Source of the DNA: JAAYJT01 sp037445555 | GTDB lineage: Bacteria > Bacteroidota > Bacteroidia > Bacteroidales > JAAYJT01 | Assembly (NCBI GenBank): GCA_037445555.1 | Contig: JBBIKG010000017.1 | Location: 1 to 64,000, forward strand | Length of the DNA: 64,000 nt | Direction: 5' to 3' | Shown here: piece by piece, positions 18,000 through 26,906 of the stretch | How positions within the stretch are numbered: the stretch's first letter is position 1 | Layout of the letters: every line of letters starts with the position of its first letter | Translations under genes and position numbers: made by a program | Notes under the pieces: generated by a model | What the model was told of the DNA's origin: nothing | The model's input: only the letters and a program-made list of their open reading frames with translations | Databases searched by the model: none

Positions 18000-18860
18000 A
18001 TGTCAGAGAATGCTTTGAAATATTACCGAAAAGTTCGCCAGACGCTGGAAAAGCTTTATGGCCCTCATGAATCTAAAACTTTGTCCGTTATGCTTTTTGA
18101 GCATTACGCCGGCATTAGTCATGAGGATCTGATTGGGGGAAGGAATCAGTATTTTGATGAAACTGCCTGTCATTTGATCGGTGAATCAGTCAACAGATTG
18201 ATGAACCATGAGCCAGTTCAGTATATTTTGGGAAAAGCACGATTTTTTGACCTTTATTTTCTGGTCAATTCACATGTACTCATACCCAGGCCCGAGACTG
18301 AAGAGCTCGTTCATTGGGTAATCACCGAGAAGAGTGGCACTCCAGATTTACGCGTAATTGACATTGGAACCGGAAGTGGCTGTATTGCCATCTCTCTTGC
18401 GAAACACCTGCACAACGCTGAGACTGTTGCGGTTGATATTAGTCATAAGGCGCTGGAAGTCGCCAAGCAGAATGGCATTATACACAATGCCAAGGTTCAG
18501 TTCATTCACTGCGATATAACCGACTCAAACCAATGGCCGCCGGGCGAATTTGATGTTGTTGTCTGCAATCCTCCATACATTCCATACCCACAGGAATCTG
18601 CACTGCCGCGCAATGTTGTAAATTTCGAACCATGGATGGCATTATTTCCTCCCGTTGATGATCCGTTATTTTTCTATCGTCACCTTATCGGTTTTGCCCT
18701 CAGCAAGCTGGTGGAAAGAGGCGTAATGTACCTGGAGTGTCACGAAGAATATGCTGACATGGTTGCTGATCTTTGCTCTGATGCTGGTTTGACCAGAGTG
18801 AAGGTTAAAACTGATATTAACGGAAAAAATCGAATGGTTAAAGCAATGAGGGCCTCTTAG
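18000..18860 (+). CDS. prmC: Release factor glutamine methyltransferase PrmC
   Basis: A 286-residue class I SAM-dependent methyltransferase that methylates the glutamine of the GGQ motif in peptide chain release factors. An N-terminal helical domain (1-~75) precedes LIPRPETEELV (94-104), the SAM-binding IDIGTGSGCIA (120-130) and the catalytic NPPY (190-193). Length is normal. The only start codon near the domain is the ATG at 18000, which lies 4 bases after a -7 box, so the mRNA may be leaderless. Confidence 0.95.
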   Translation: MSENALKYYRKVRQTLEKLYGPHESKTLSVMLFEHYAGISHEDLIGGRNQYFDETACHLIGESVNRLMNHEPVQYILGKARFFDLYFLVNSHVLIPRPETEELVHWVITEKSGTPDLRVIDIGTGSGCIAISLAKHLHNAETVAVDISHKALEVAKQNGIIHNAKVQFIHCDITDSNQWPPGEFDVVVCNPPYIPYPQESALPRNVVNFEPWMALFPPVDDPLFFYRHLIGFALSKLVERGVMYLECHEEYADMVADLCSDAGLTRVKVKTDINGKNRMVKAMRAS

Positions 18861-18911
18861 GATTTCATTTATTACGGGTCAATAGCAGAAGAAAAATTAT
18901 TAAACCCTCTC

Positions 18912-20933
18912 TCACATTCTCCTAAGCACCTGGGCAGTACGGCTTACATTATATATGCGCGCATAGGTAGCTCCCGAAGGGCTGTGGAAGGTATAATGAT
19001 CCACCTCGCGGCTAATGCGCCCTAATCCTCCAAACGCGGGATCATCGGTATCGAAAATAACGCGGTAGTTTCCGGGTTCCTGTACCTGAAATTCGTATCC
19101 CGGAATGGAGTTGGAAACGTGGAAGTTGAACACAAATATAAGATTACCTTTTTCAAAAACGAGGGTCTTATTTTGCTCATCAACATTAATTTGCCTGCCA
19201 TAACCCTGGTGCAGGATATGGTATTCTCTGACCAACTGCACCATTTCCGTATCAAATGATGCCAGGAATTTATATTTCAAATCCTGATTATCTCTCAGGC
19301 TCCATTGCCTGCGTGCGTACCAATAGCTCCAATTGTTTCCTTCTCTCGGAAAATCAACCCATTCAGGGTGTCCGAATTCATTTCCGATGAAATTCATATA
19401 TGCATCTCCTCCCAGAATGGCAGTCACGAAGCGTATCATTTTATGGAGCGCCATACCTCTGTTGATGACTAGGTTATCATCATCTTTTTGCATGTGATTG
19501 TACATAGCCTGATCCATCAACCAGAATGCTATCGTCTTGTCGCCAACCAGGGCCTGATCATGCGACTCGCAATAGGCTACTGTCTTGACTCCGGGTTTGC
19601 GATTTGTCAGTACGTTCCAAATGTCGCTAACGCTCCAGTCTTCATCTCTTTTGTCTCTCAGAAGATGAATCCAGAAGTCGGGAATACCCATGCCAAGCCT
19701 GTAGTCGAATCCTATCCCAGCATCACTGATGGGGGAGGTCAGGCCCGGCATACCTGTGACATCCTCGGCTATGGTAATAGCTTTCGGATTGATGGAATGT
19801 GTGAGTTTATTAGCCAGTTGTAGGTACGTTACCGCATCAAATTCTACTCCGTCAGTGAAATATTTCCACGGGTCAAAATCTCCGATATTGCCATGATGAA
19901 AGTACAGCATTGAGCCGACGCCGTCAAATCTGAAGCCGTCGAAATGAAATTCCTGCATCCAGTATTTCAGATTCGACAGTAAAAACCTGAGTACCTCGGT
20001 TTTACCATAGTCAAAAAGCTTTGAATCCCAGTCTGGATGGTTTCCTCTGTCGCCCCCGTGGCTGTAATGGTGATCCGTGCCGTCAAGCTCGTTAATTCCT
20101 TCAAGGAAATTCTTTATGGTATGGCTGTGCACAAGGTCCATGATGACTACAAGCCCCAGGCTATGGGCTTTCTTAATCAATGATTTAAGATCTTCGGGGG
20201 TTCCGAAACGTGAAGAAGGGGCAAACAGGTTGGAAACATGATATCCATAGGAAGCATAATAGGGATGTTCCTGTACAGCCATGAGCTGCAGTGCAGTATA
20301 CCCGGCAGCTTTTATACGAGGCAGTACGTTAACGGTAAATTCATTCCATGTCCCCACCTCAAGTTTTTCCTGTGCCATGCCCGGATGACACTCATAGATC
20401 AACAAGTCTTTCAAGTCATTAAGAGGTGATGTATCCCCCGACCAGTCAAAAGGGCCTGGGTCCCACAACACACCGGAAAAGTTAGGCGAACCGGGATCCT
20501 GAACTACTCTTTTCATAAATGCAGGGATTCGCTCGTATCGGCCATTGTTACCATCTACCAGCACCTTCAGTTTACTTCCGTGTTTTAAAGAATCAGCGTA
20601 GTGTTTATCAGGAAGAAATATCTCCCACACACCAAAGGCATCGCGTGACATAGGATGGGATGTGTAGTTCCACTGATTGAAGTCGCCGATAAGGTGAAGC
20701 ATATGTGCCCCGGGAGCCCATTCGCGGTAAACCCATCCTTTGCGCCTCGAGTCGCGGTTGAATCCGAAGTATTTGTATCCGTTGGCAAATTGGATCAAGC
20801 TTCCGTAGTCCTTTTCAATTTGCGAAAGCCGCTGACGGAATCGCTCCAAACGCATCCATACACCTTCCGATACGGGTTGAAGCCACGGATCATCTTTGAC
20901 GAGCTTGGGTAATTTGAACGAACTCTTTGACAT
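18912..20933 (-). CDS. glgB: 1,4-alpha-glucan branching enzyme (GH13, eukaryote-like subfamily)
   Basis: A 673-residue branching enzyme that forms alpha-1,6 branches in glycogen. An N-terminal CBM48-like domain (WREWAPGAHMLHLIGDFNQW-type region, about 65-165) precedes the GH13 barrel. Catalytic regions are visible: DLVHSH, DGFRFDGVGSML (nucleophile Asp), ITIAEDVTG (acid/base Glu) and YCESHDQALVGDKT. The C-terminal beta domain carries FNFHVSNS. Sequence style matches the eukaryote-type GH13_8 group found in Bacteroidota rather than E. coli GlgB. The ATG at 20933 (MSKSSFKLPKL) was preferred to TTG 20948. No other glycogen gene is near. Confidence 0.95.
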   Translation of the reverse strand: MSKSSFKLPKLVKDDPWLQPVSEGVWMRLERFRQRLSQIEKDYGSLIQFANGYKYFGFNRDSRRKGWVYREWAPGAHMLHLIGDFNQWNYTSHPMSRDAFGVWEIFLPDKHYADSLKHGSKLKVLVDGNNGRYERIPAFMKRVVQDPGSPNFSGVLWDPGPFDWSGDTSPLNDLKDLLIYECHPGMAQEKLEVGTWNEFTVNVLPRIKAAGYTALQLMAVQEHPYYASYGYHVSNLFAPSSRFGTPEDLKSLIKKAHSLGLVVIMDLVHSHTIKNFLEGINELDGTDHHYSHGGDRGNHPDWDSKLFDYGKTEVLRFLLSNLKYWMQEFHFDGFRFDGVGSMLYFHHGNIGDFDPWKYFTDGVEFDAVTYLQLANKLTHSINPKAITIAEDVTGMPGLTSPISDAGIGFDYRLGMGIPDFWIHLLRDKRDEDWSVSDIWNVLTNRKPGVKTVAYCESHDQALVGDKTIAFWLMDQAMYNHMQKDDDNLVINRGMALHKMIRFVTAILGGDAYMNFIGNEFGHPEWVDFPREGNNWSYWYARRQWSLRDNQDLKYKFLASFDTEMVQLVREYHILHQGYGRQINVDEQNKTLVFEKGNLIFVFNFHVSNSIPGYEFQVQEPGNYRVIFDTDDPAFGGLGRISREVDHYTFHSPSGATYARIYNVSRTAQVLRRM

Positions 20934-20955
20934 AATGTGAATTTTCAATTTTGCT

Positions 20956-20963
20956 CAAAACTA
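20956..20963 (-). promoter_or_regulatory. -7 promoter box for glgB
   Basis: TAGTTTTG on the minus strand matches TAnnTTTG, about 22 bases before the glgB ATG. Confidence 0.4.
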
Positions 20964-21159
20964 TGAAATTTAGCCCAGTACATCAACTTTTTTTTCATGC
21001 TTTTCTATGGCTGGGGAATTCACCCTCATAAATATTGCTAGTTACACTGATTGTGAACAACATCTGTGAGTGCTTTGTTGTATTTTTGTATGAAAATCAT
21101 GTTTGCTCTATGGATTTTGAGTAGATCAGTCCTTTAGTACACACTAATAATTGTTCCTT

Positions 21160-21936
21160 ATGAGAAATTTAACAATCAAACCATTCTTAGCAGCAATGTT
21201 GCTGTTGCTTGGAAGCAACATCATGGCGCAGGGCATTCTGAACAGGGTTAAGCAAAAGGTGGAAGATAAGATTGTGAATGAGATTTTTAAGGATAAAGAT
21301 CAATCACAGCAGCAGAGTGCTAACCCCGCCGAATCACCAACGTCGACACCTTCGGCCACCAATCGTAAGGTCGGTGGGCTTAGCAATCAGGATATTGACG
21401 TTCCGCAGTATATTGCCGATGCAAATACTGCTTTCAGAGCAAAAGAATATGCCAACAGCCGGGCAGCTGCCAGACAGGCTATGTGGGGAATTGAACTCGA
21501 AATTGGTAGAAACCTCCTGAAATCTTTGCCAGATATTGTGGCCGGCCTTGACGCTGATAAAGGACAGGATAAGGTGATCAGCTCGGGAATAGGCTTTGTT
21601 GGGTTGGTTATGGAACGCAGCTACACCGGGAAGAAGGATGATAAGGAGTTGGAAATTTTTGTTCGTACAGACCCCGACCCACTAACGATGACAATGATGA
21701 ACATGGCGGGCAACTATAGAACGTCCGAAAATATGAACCAAAAATCAATACGGTTTCAGAACATAAATGCCACCATCACTTTTGACCACAACGAAGGCTT
21801 TGCCCTGACACTCACCGCAGGCCAATCTACCTTTGTGCAAATAAACGGAGTAAATTTCGACTCAGAGAAAGATTTTATGGCCGCTGCTAATTCATTCAAT
21901 ATTGATTCGATCAAGAAAGGACTCGGAGACCAATGA
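21160..21936 (+). CDS. Secreted protein of unknown function, first of a tandem paralogous pair
   Basis: A 258-residue protein with a signal peptide (MRNLTIKPFLAAMLLLLGSN, cleaved around MAQ). A short basic helical part (QGILNRVKQKVEDKI) and a Gln/Ser/Pro/Thr-rich linker (about residues 45-75) lead to the conserved part: a helical segment IADANTAFRAKEYANSRAA resembling one TPR unit, then LDADKGQDKVISSGIGFVGLVMERSYT and a beta-rich C-terminal half. The next gene encodes a shorter relative and overlaps by 4 bases (ATGA). Function unknown. TTG 21151 was rejected as start in favour of ATG 21160. Confidence 0.8.
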   Translation: MRNLTIKPFLAAMLLLLGSNIMAQGILNRVKQKVEDKIVNEIFKDKDQSQQQSANPAESPTSTPSATNRKVGGLSNQDIDVPQYIADANTAFRAKEYANSRAAARQAMWGIELEIGRNLLKSLPDIVAGLDADKGQDKVISSGIGFVGLVMERSYTGKKDDKELEIFVRTDPDPLTMTMMNMAGNYRTSENMNQKSIRFQNINATITFDHNEGFALTLTAGQSTFVQINGVNFDSEKDFMAAANSFNIDSIKKGLGDQ

Positions 21937-22538
21937 AAAAGCATATCATAACACTCGCAGTATTGGTTTGCATGTGCCTGACGTCCAAGGCACAAAATAC
22001 CCCCACCCAGCTTGATGAAGCGCTTATCGCCTACAAGGCAGGTAAGCTTCAGGATGCCCGGTTTGCCCTACAAGAGGCCTTAGATGAACTCGACAGAGTG
22101 ATTGGAGCGGAAATTCTTCAACTTTTTCCACCGCAGCTGGGGAGCTTGAATGCCGAAAAGGGAAGCGACCAGGTAACTGGTGGCTCGAGTGGAATTGGCA
22201 GGATGGGATTTTTCGTCAGCCGTAACTACAAGTCAGATTCCCATAACACAGCCAGCCTGCAAATTATTGGCGACTCTCCTGCACTTACTGGCATCAACGC
22301 CCTATTGGCTCTACCGGTTTTCGCTCCCGATCCAAATCAGAAACGTATCAGGGTTGGCAATTACCGTGGAATTCTCCGAAGGTCACAAACTGAAGAAGGG
22401 CTTTCTTCATGGGAGTGTCAAATTCCTTTCGGTAATTCGCTGTTGACTCTGCAATGCAGTGGTTCGATGGATGAAAAAGCTGTCACAGATATGGCCGCTA
22501 TGATACCTATGGATAAAATTGCTGCCTGGCTTCAGTAA
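21933..22538 (+). CDS. Secreted protein of unknown function, second of a tandem paralogous pair
   Basis: A 201-residue protein with a signal peptide (residues 1-20, ending LTSKAQ). It resembles the preceding protein along its length: LDEALIAYKAGKLQDARFALQEALDELDRVIGAEIL matches the TPR-like helix pair, LNAEKGSDQVTGGSSGIGRMGFFVSRNY matches LDADKGQDKVISSGIGFVGLVMERSY, and both end in a GxSxxMDEKAVTDMAAMIPMDKI-like helix. It lacks the low-complexity linker. ATG overlaps the upstream stop (ATGA), indicating coupled translation and probably a joint function in the periplasm or envelope. Confidence 0.8.
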   Translation: MKKHIITLAVLVCMCLTSKAQNTPTQLDEALIAYKAGKLQDARFALQEALDELDRVIGAEILQLFPPQLGSLNAEKGSDQVTGGSSGIGRMGFFVSRNYKSDSHNTASLQIIGDSPALTGINALLALPVFAPDPNQKRIRVGNYRGILRRSQTEEGLSSWECQIPFGNSLLTLQCSGSMDEKAVTDMAAMIPMDKIAAWLQ

Positions 22539-22567
22539 TCAACACGGAAAAGTATTTAGTTTCAGGA

Positions 22568-23542
22568 ATGATTAACCGGCATTCAGATGTCAGCATGGAG
22601 CTACTGTTTCCGGCCGAATGGAATACCTGGAAGGCAGAACTGGAACATTGTATGGCATGCCCAAGGCAATGCGGGGTGAATCGTTTCTATGAAACAGGCT
22701 ATTGCAAAACTGACGCCTGGTGTAATATTAGCAGCATTTGTGTGCACCGGGGCGAAGAACCATCGGTTAGCGGCCCGGGGGGCATTTGCAATGTTTTTTT
22801 TACTCACTGCAATCTTCAGTGTCTGTATTGTCAGAATCATCAGATCAGCAGGCTCAATGAGGCTAAACAAGGCACGCGGATATCCTTGGCAGATACAACC
22901 CGGCATATAATTTCTTTGCTGGATTCAGGATGCCGGGGGGTAGGGTTCGTCAGCCCCGGCCACCAGCTAGTCCAAATGAAAGCGATCATCAGGGCAATCA
23001 GGCACGCCGGGCGCAACCCGGTTTTTGTGTATAATTCCAATGGATACGACACGGCAGATACATTGCGCTCACTTGAAGGGCTTATTGATGTATTTCTGCC
23101 TGATTTCAAATATATAGATGATAATCTTGCACTCCGTTGGTCAGATGCTTCAAATTATGCAGAAGTGGCTAAATCCGCCTTGCGTGAGATGTTTCGTCAG
23201 AAAGGATCATCGGTTGTTTTCGGAGACGATGGCCTGGCAGAGTCGGGGCTAATCATCAGACACCTTGTTTTGCCCGGACAGGTGCAGAACAGCATTGATG
23301 TGCTGCAGTTTATAGCCGAAGAATTGTCGCCAAGAGTGTATGTTTCGCTTATGTCGCAATACTACCCGACCTCATTGGTAACAAAACACCCCGAATTATC
23401 GAGGCGGATTTACGTGAAAGAATATGACAGGGTGCGTAGCAAAATGCAGGAATTAGGCATGTTTCGTGGCTGGGTACAGGAGCTCGCCAGCCATAGTCAC
23501 TATCGCCCCGATTTCGGACAGGATCATCCGTTCGAACACTAA
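22568..23542 (+). CDS. Radical SAM protein, PflX-like (pyruvate formate-lyase activase-like)
   Basis: A 324-residue radical SAM protein. The SAM-binding cluster motif CNLQCLYC (Cys81, Cys85, Cys88) follows an N-terminal Cys group CMACPRQC (Cys28, 31, 35) plus Cys46, 52 and 58. This layout and phrases such as GVGFVSPGHQ and DVFLPDFKY are those of the COG1313/PflX group, whose targets are not established. Start codon 29 bases after the previous gene, so it may be read from the same transcript. Its stop overlaps the convergent guanine deaminase gene by 4 bases. Confidence 0.88.
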   Translation: MINRHSDVSMELLFPAEWNTWKAELEHCMACPRQCGVNRFYETGYCKTDAWCNISSICVHRGEEPSVSGPGGICNVFFTHCNLQCLYCQNHQISRLNEAKQGTRISLADTTRHIISLLDSGCRGVGFVSPGHQLVQMKAIIRAIRHAGRNPVFVYNSNGYDTADTLRSLEGLIDVFLPDFKYIDDNLALRWSDASNYAEVAKSALREMFRQKGSSVVFGDDGLAESGLIIRHLVLPGQVQNSIDVLQFIAEELSPRVYVSLMSQYYPTSLVTKHPELSRRIYVKEYDRVRSKMQELGMFRGWVQELASHSHYRPDFGQDHPFEH

Positions 23543-24015
23543 TAAGGAATTTTCTGAGAACTATTAACCCAGGCTTCAAAGGGCATCAGGGAGCCGGAAT
23601 GATTTATGTGCCTGGTGAATATTTTTCTGCGCTCAGGCGGTGTATTGATTTCTTCGTAAATCATCTCATCGTCAAAACCGGCTTCAGCCGCCTGCTGGCG
23701 TGATGCGGCAAAAAATAAAGCTTCGGGGCGGGCCCAGTAAATTGCTCCAAGACACATGGGGCAAGGTTCACAGCTTGAATATATATCACAACCGTGTAGC
23801 TCAAAATCACCGAGCTGAAAACACGCTTCCCTGATGGCAGTAATCTCGGCGTGAGCCGTGGGGTCCGTTGCACATGTAACCTTATTTACGCCCCTGGATA
23901 TTACCCGGCCTTCTTTCACGACTAAAGCACCAAATGGACCTCCTTTGCCTGAAACAACGTTGTCCGTGGCAATATCTATGGCCATCTGCATGAAATCTTT
24001 GTTAAATTCTCCCAT
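23539..24015 (-). CDS. guaD: Guanine deaminase-type nucleoside/base deaminase
   Basis: A 158-residue cytidine-deaminase-fold enzyme. Zinc and catalytic residues are His55 and Glu57 in TAHAEITAIREA and Cys85/Cys88 in SSCEPCPMC. The stretch CLGAIYWARP followed by AAEAGFDDEMIYEEI is very close to Bacillus GuaD and differs from TadA, which supports guanine to xanthine conversion in purine salvage. Ends in a convergent overlap with the radical SAM gene; aat lies 1 base upstream of its start, so the two are probably one transcript. Confidence 0.9.
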   Translation of the reverse strand: MGEFNKDFMQMAIDIATDNVVSGKGGPFGALVVKEGRVISRGVNKVTCATDPTAHAEITAIREACFQLGDFELHGCDIYSSCEPCPMCLGAIYWARPEALFFAASRQQAAEAGFDDEMIYEEINTPPERRKIFTRHINHSGSLMPFEAWVNSSQKIPY

Positions 24016-24016
24016 T

Positions 24017-24727
24017 TTATTTTACTTTCAAAAAGTCATTATTCTCGCCGTAAGTAGTCCATTTTCCACGAAATCCTTTTTTGGTGGTTGCAGGTCTGAG
24101 TATTTCAAGAAACCCACGCCTCGACAACCTGACTGCTCCTAGGCTAAGAAGGTGGTCGTTATCTTGCTGAACATCAATAAAATCAAAGCCAAAAGAGATT
24201 AAAAGACTGCAAAGATACACCAATGCAACTTTTGAGGCATCATTCTCCAATGCAAACATCGATTCACCGGCAAACATCTTTCCAATGCTGACCCCATACA
24301 ATCCACCGATCAATTCTCCATCGCGATAAGTCTCAAATGAATGCGCATAGCCGCTTTCATGCAGGTTGACATATGCTCGGATCATTTCATTAGTTATCCA
24401 TGTTCCTTCTTGCTGACGAGTTCCGGCATGCGCACAATGAAGCATTACTGTTTCAAAACAGTTATCAACTCTTACGTTGTATGAGTTTTCCCGTAATTTT
24501 TTCCTGAGGCTTTTGGATAGTTTTAGGTCCTGTGGAAAAAGTATGGCCCGCGGATCGGGCGACCACCAAAGAATCGGATCCCTGCCCATGTACCATGGAA
24601 ATATTCCTGACGAATATGCCAAAAGCAAGCGCTCAATAGTCAAATCGCCTCCTATAGCTACCAATCCATCTGCATCGGCTGACATGGGGTCTGGAAAACT
24701 CAACTCGCGATCGAGAAGTACAATCAT
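24017..24727 (-). CDS. aat: Leucyl/phenylalanyl-tRNA-protein transferase
   Basis: A 236-residue enzyme that adds Leu or Phe to N-terminal Arg/Lys of proteins, making N-degrons for ClpAP. It has the family landmarks FPDP near the N-terminus, GLVAIGGDLTIERLLLAYSSGIFPWY, WWSPDPRAILFP, THSFETYRDGELIGGLYGVSIGKMFAGESMF-like central region and DFIDVQQDNDHLLSLGA. ATG 24727 gives the standard start MIVLLDRELSFPDP; the longer frame to 24784 runs into the aminotransferase gene upstream. In a minus-strand cluster with the class III aminotransferase (13-base gap) and guanine deaminase. Confidence 0.95.
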   Translation of the reverse strand: MIVLLDRELSFPDPMSADADGLVAIGGDLTIERLLLAYSSGIFPWYMGRDPILWWSPDPRAILFPQDLKLSKSLRKKLRENSYNVRVDNCFETVMLHCAHAGTRQQEGTWITNEMIRAYVNLHESGYAHSFETYRDGELIGGLYGVSIGKMFAGESMFALENDASKVALVYLCSLLISFGFDFIDVQQDNDHLLSLGAVRLSRRGFLEILRPATTKKGFRGKWTTYGENNDFLKVK

Positions 24728-24740
24728 TATGAATACCTTT

Positions 24741-25931
24741 CTATTGAACCGAATAAATGGCTTGAGCCAGTAATTCAGCAGCACAGTTTGCTTCCTCTTT
24801 AGTCATGGTAAGCGGGGGCGCAATTCGAAGCGCGCTTTGTCTGAAAAGAAACCAATCTGTAAGCAATCCAAGCTCGAGGCATTTATTTATGACCGCCATG
24901 TTTGTTTCGGCATCTTTGAATTCTATAGCCATCAGCAGGCCTTTATACCTGATTTCCTGTATTAACGCCAACCCATCCAGCTTCTGGATAAATACCTCTG
25001 CAATCAATTCGGCTTGCAGATGAAGCTGTTGTCCGTGTATGATTTCGAGGTTGGCTAATGCAGCAGCACAACTTAGTGGATGTCCGCCAAATGTTGTGAT
25101 GTGGCCCAGTGCAGGTGAATGACTCAGGCAATTCATAGTATGCTTTCCGGCGATGAATGCTCCCAAAGGAAGCCCTCCGCCAAATGCTTTTGCCAGCAAC
25201 AGCACATCCGGTACAATTCCATATTGCTCAAAGGCAAAAAGAGTGCCGGTGCGTCCAAGTCCGGTCTGTATTTCGTCAAATATGAGTAAAGCGCCAGTTT
25301 CGTTGCACCGTTGGCGCAGCCTGAGAATAAAATCGAGCTGAGCGGGAATCACACCTGCCTCGCCCTGAACCGGCTCTATGATGACACAAGCTGTATCTGT
25401 AGAAATTTGGTGCAGGTCAGCTGTGCAGTTAAAGCTAAGTTGCCTGATCATAGGTAGCAACGGGCGGAATTTTTGCTTCAGGTGTTCTTTGCCCATCACA
25501 CTCAGGGCGCCGTGCGAAGATCCGTGGTAGGCATTCCCGAAAGACACAATTTCGGTGCGACCGCTGAACCGCTTGGCCAATTTCAGTGCACCCTCAACCG
25601 CCTCACTGCCCGAATTGACAAAAAAAACGGAGTCAAGACCTGGTGGCAGCAGTGCACAGAGTGCTTCGGCCAATCGAGCCTGCGACGACTGAACCAATTC
25701 ACCGTAAACCATCACGTGCAGGTGTTTTGCAAGCTGCGATTCAATGGCTTTAATAACGGCTGGATGCCGGTGTCCGGTGCTGCTTACAGCTATACCTGAG
25801 AGGAGGTCAATATATTTCTTGCCGGTAGTGTCAGTCAGATAAATTCCTTCGGCATAGTCAATTTCAATGGCCAGAGGGCTGGATGATGTTTGCGCCAGAT
25901 AGCTGAAAAACAAATCCTTGTCATACCTCAT
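24741..25931 (-). CDS. Class III PLP-dependent aminotransferase (acetylornithine aminotransferase-like)
   Basis: A 396-residue fold-type I enzyme. Landmarks are LLSGIAVSSTGHRHPAVI, FVNSGSEAVEGALKLAK, IFDEIQTGLGRTG, the PLP lysine Lys248 in LLLAKAFGGGLPLGAF and TTFGGHPLSCAAALA. This matches ArgD/RocD-like omega-aminotransferases; the exact amine donor (acetylornithine, ornithine, 4-aminobutyrate) cannot be told. First gene of the minus-strand group aminotransferase-aat-guaD; no arginine biosynthetic genes flank it. Confidence 0.88.
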   Translation of the reverse strand: MRYDKDLFFSYLAQTSSSPLAIEIDYAEGIYLTDTTGKKYIDLLSGIAVSSTGHRHPAVIKAIESQLAKHLHVMVYGELVQSSQARLAEALCALLPPGLDSVFFVNSGSEAVEGALKLAKRFSGRTEIVSFGNAYHGSSHGALSVMGKEHLKQKFRPLLPMIRQLSFNCTADLHQISTDTACVIIEPVQGEAGVIPAQLDFILRLRQRCNETGALLIFDEIQTGLGRTGTLFAFEQYGIVPDVLLLAKAFGGGLPLGAFIAGKHTMNCLSHSPALGHITTFGGHPLSCAAALANLEIIHGQQLHLQAELIAEVFIQKLDGLALIQEIRYKGLLMAIEFKDAETNMAVINKCLELGLLTDWFLFRQSALRIAPPLTMTKEEANCAAELLAQAIYSVQ

Positions 25932-26059
25932 ACCATCGTTGGATTAGATTCATGCAAAGATAATGTTTATCTGTGTGGAACGGCATAAATGTATGTCGAC
26001 GAAAGGTTGCGTGCGGAAAATATACGTATCATTGCATACGCTTGAACATTCAGGACCAG

Positions 26060-26881
26060 ATGATGCAGGTATTCAGGGATAAGGTGGTAATCGTGACCGG
26101 AGCCTCCTCGGGAATTGGCAAGGCGTTGGTTGAGGCATTTGCGTCACAGAACGCACGCATCGTGATGGCTGCTCGGGATTTCTATGCCATGAAAACCATT
26201 GCTTCATCGCTGCCAGTGTCTGAGAATAATGTACTGGTAATTCAGACAGACGTGACGAAAGAAAGCGACTGCCAGCGCCTGATTGCCACTACTGTTGAAC
26301 GTTTTGGGCGTATCGATGTCATGATTAATAATGCAGGAATCAGTATGAGAGCGCTTTTTGCCGATTTGCACCTAGATGTACTCAGGAGGGTGATGGACGT
26401 CAATTTCTGGGGAACCGTGCACTGCACCAAATATGCCTTGCCATACCTGCTCAGGACAAAAGGTTCGGTAGTTGGGATCCTCTCCATCGCAGGGCACGTC
26501 GGGCTTCCGGGTCGAACAGGCTACAGCGCCTCCAAATTTGCTGTCCGAGGGTTTCTTGATGCCCTCAGGACAGAGAATCTCAAGAAAGAACTTCATGTGC
26601 TAACTGTTTCACCCGGATTCACAGCATCAAATATCCGCAATGTAGCACTTAATGCAAATGGAGCCGCCCAGGGAGAAAGCCCACGCAACGAGAAAAATAT
26701 GATGGTTTCTGAAGAGGTCGCACAGCGCACTCTGCATGCTATTGCCCAACGAAAAAACTCTTTAATTCTAACTTGCAGAGAAGGAAAACTCACCGTTTGG
26801 CTGAATAAGTTCTTTCCACGGCTTGTTTCCCGCCTGGCGTACAATCATCTTGCTTCCGAACCCAATTCACCTTTTCAATAA
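26060..26881 (+). CDS. Short-chain dehydrogenase/reductase
   Basis: A 273-residue classical SDR. It has the cofactor motif TGASSGIG near the N-terminus, NNAG, and the catalytic Ser plus YSASKFA (Tyr-x-x-x-Lys). Substrate unknown. The frame opens with GTG at 25973, but ATG 26060 (MMQVFRDKVVIVTG) begins just ahead of strand 1 and follows AGGAC; a second ATG is at 26063. The acidic orphan gene follows 25 bases downstream. Confidence 0.88.
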   Translation: MMQVFRDKVVIVTGASSGIGKALVEAFASQNARIVMAARDFYAMKTIASSLPVSENNVLVIQTDVTKESDCQRLIATTVERFGRIDVMINNAGISMRALFADLHLDVLRRVMDVNFWGTVHCTKYALPYLLRTKGSVVGILSIAGHVGLPGRTGYSASKFAVRGFLDALRTENLKKELHVLTVSPGFTASNIRNVALNANGAAQGESPRNEKNMMVSEEVAQRTLHAIAQRKNSLILTCREGKLTVWLNKFFPRLVSRLAYNHLASEPNSPFQ

Positions 26882-26906
26882 ATCCCGTTATAAATCTATT
26901 TAACAC

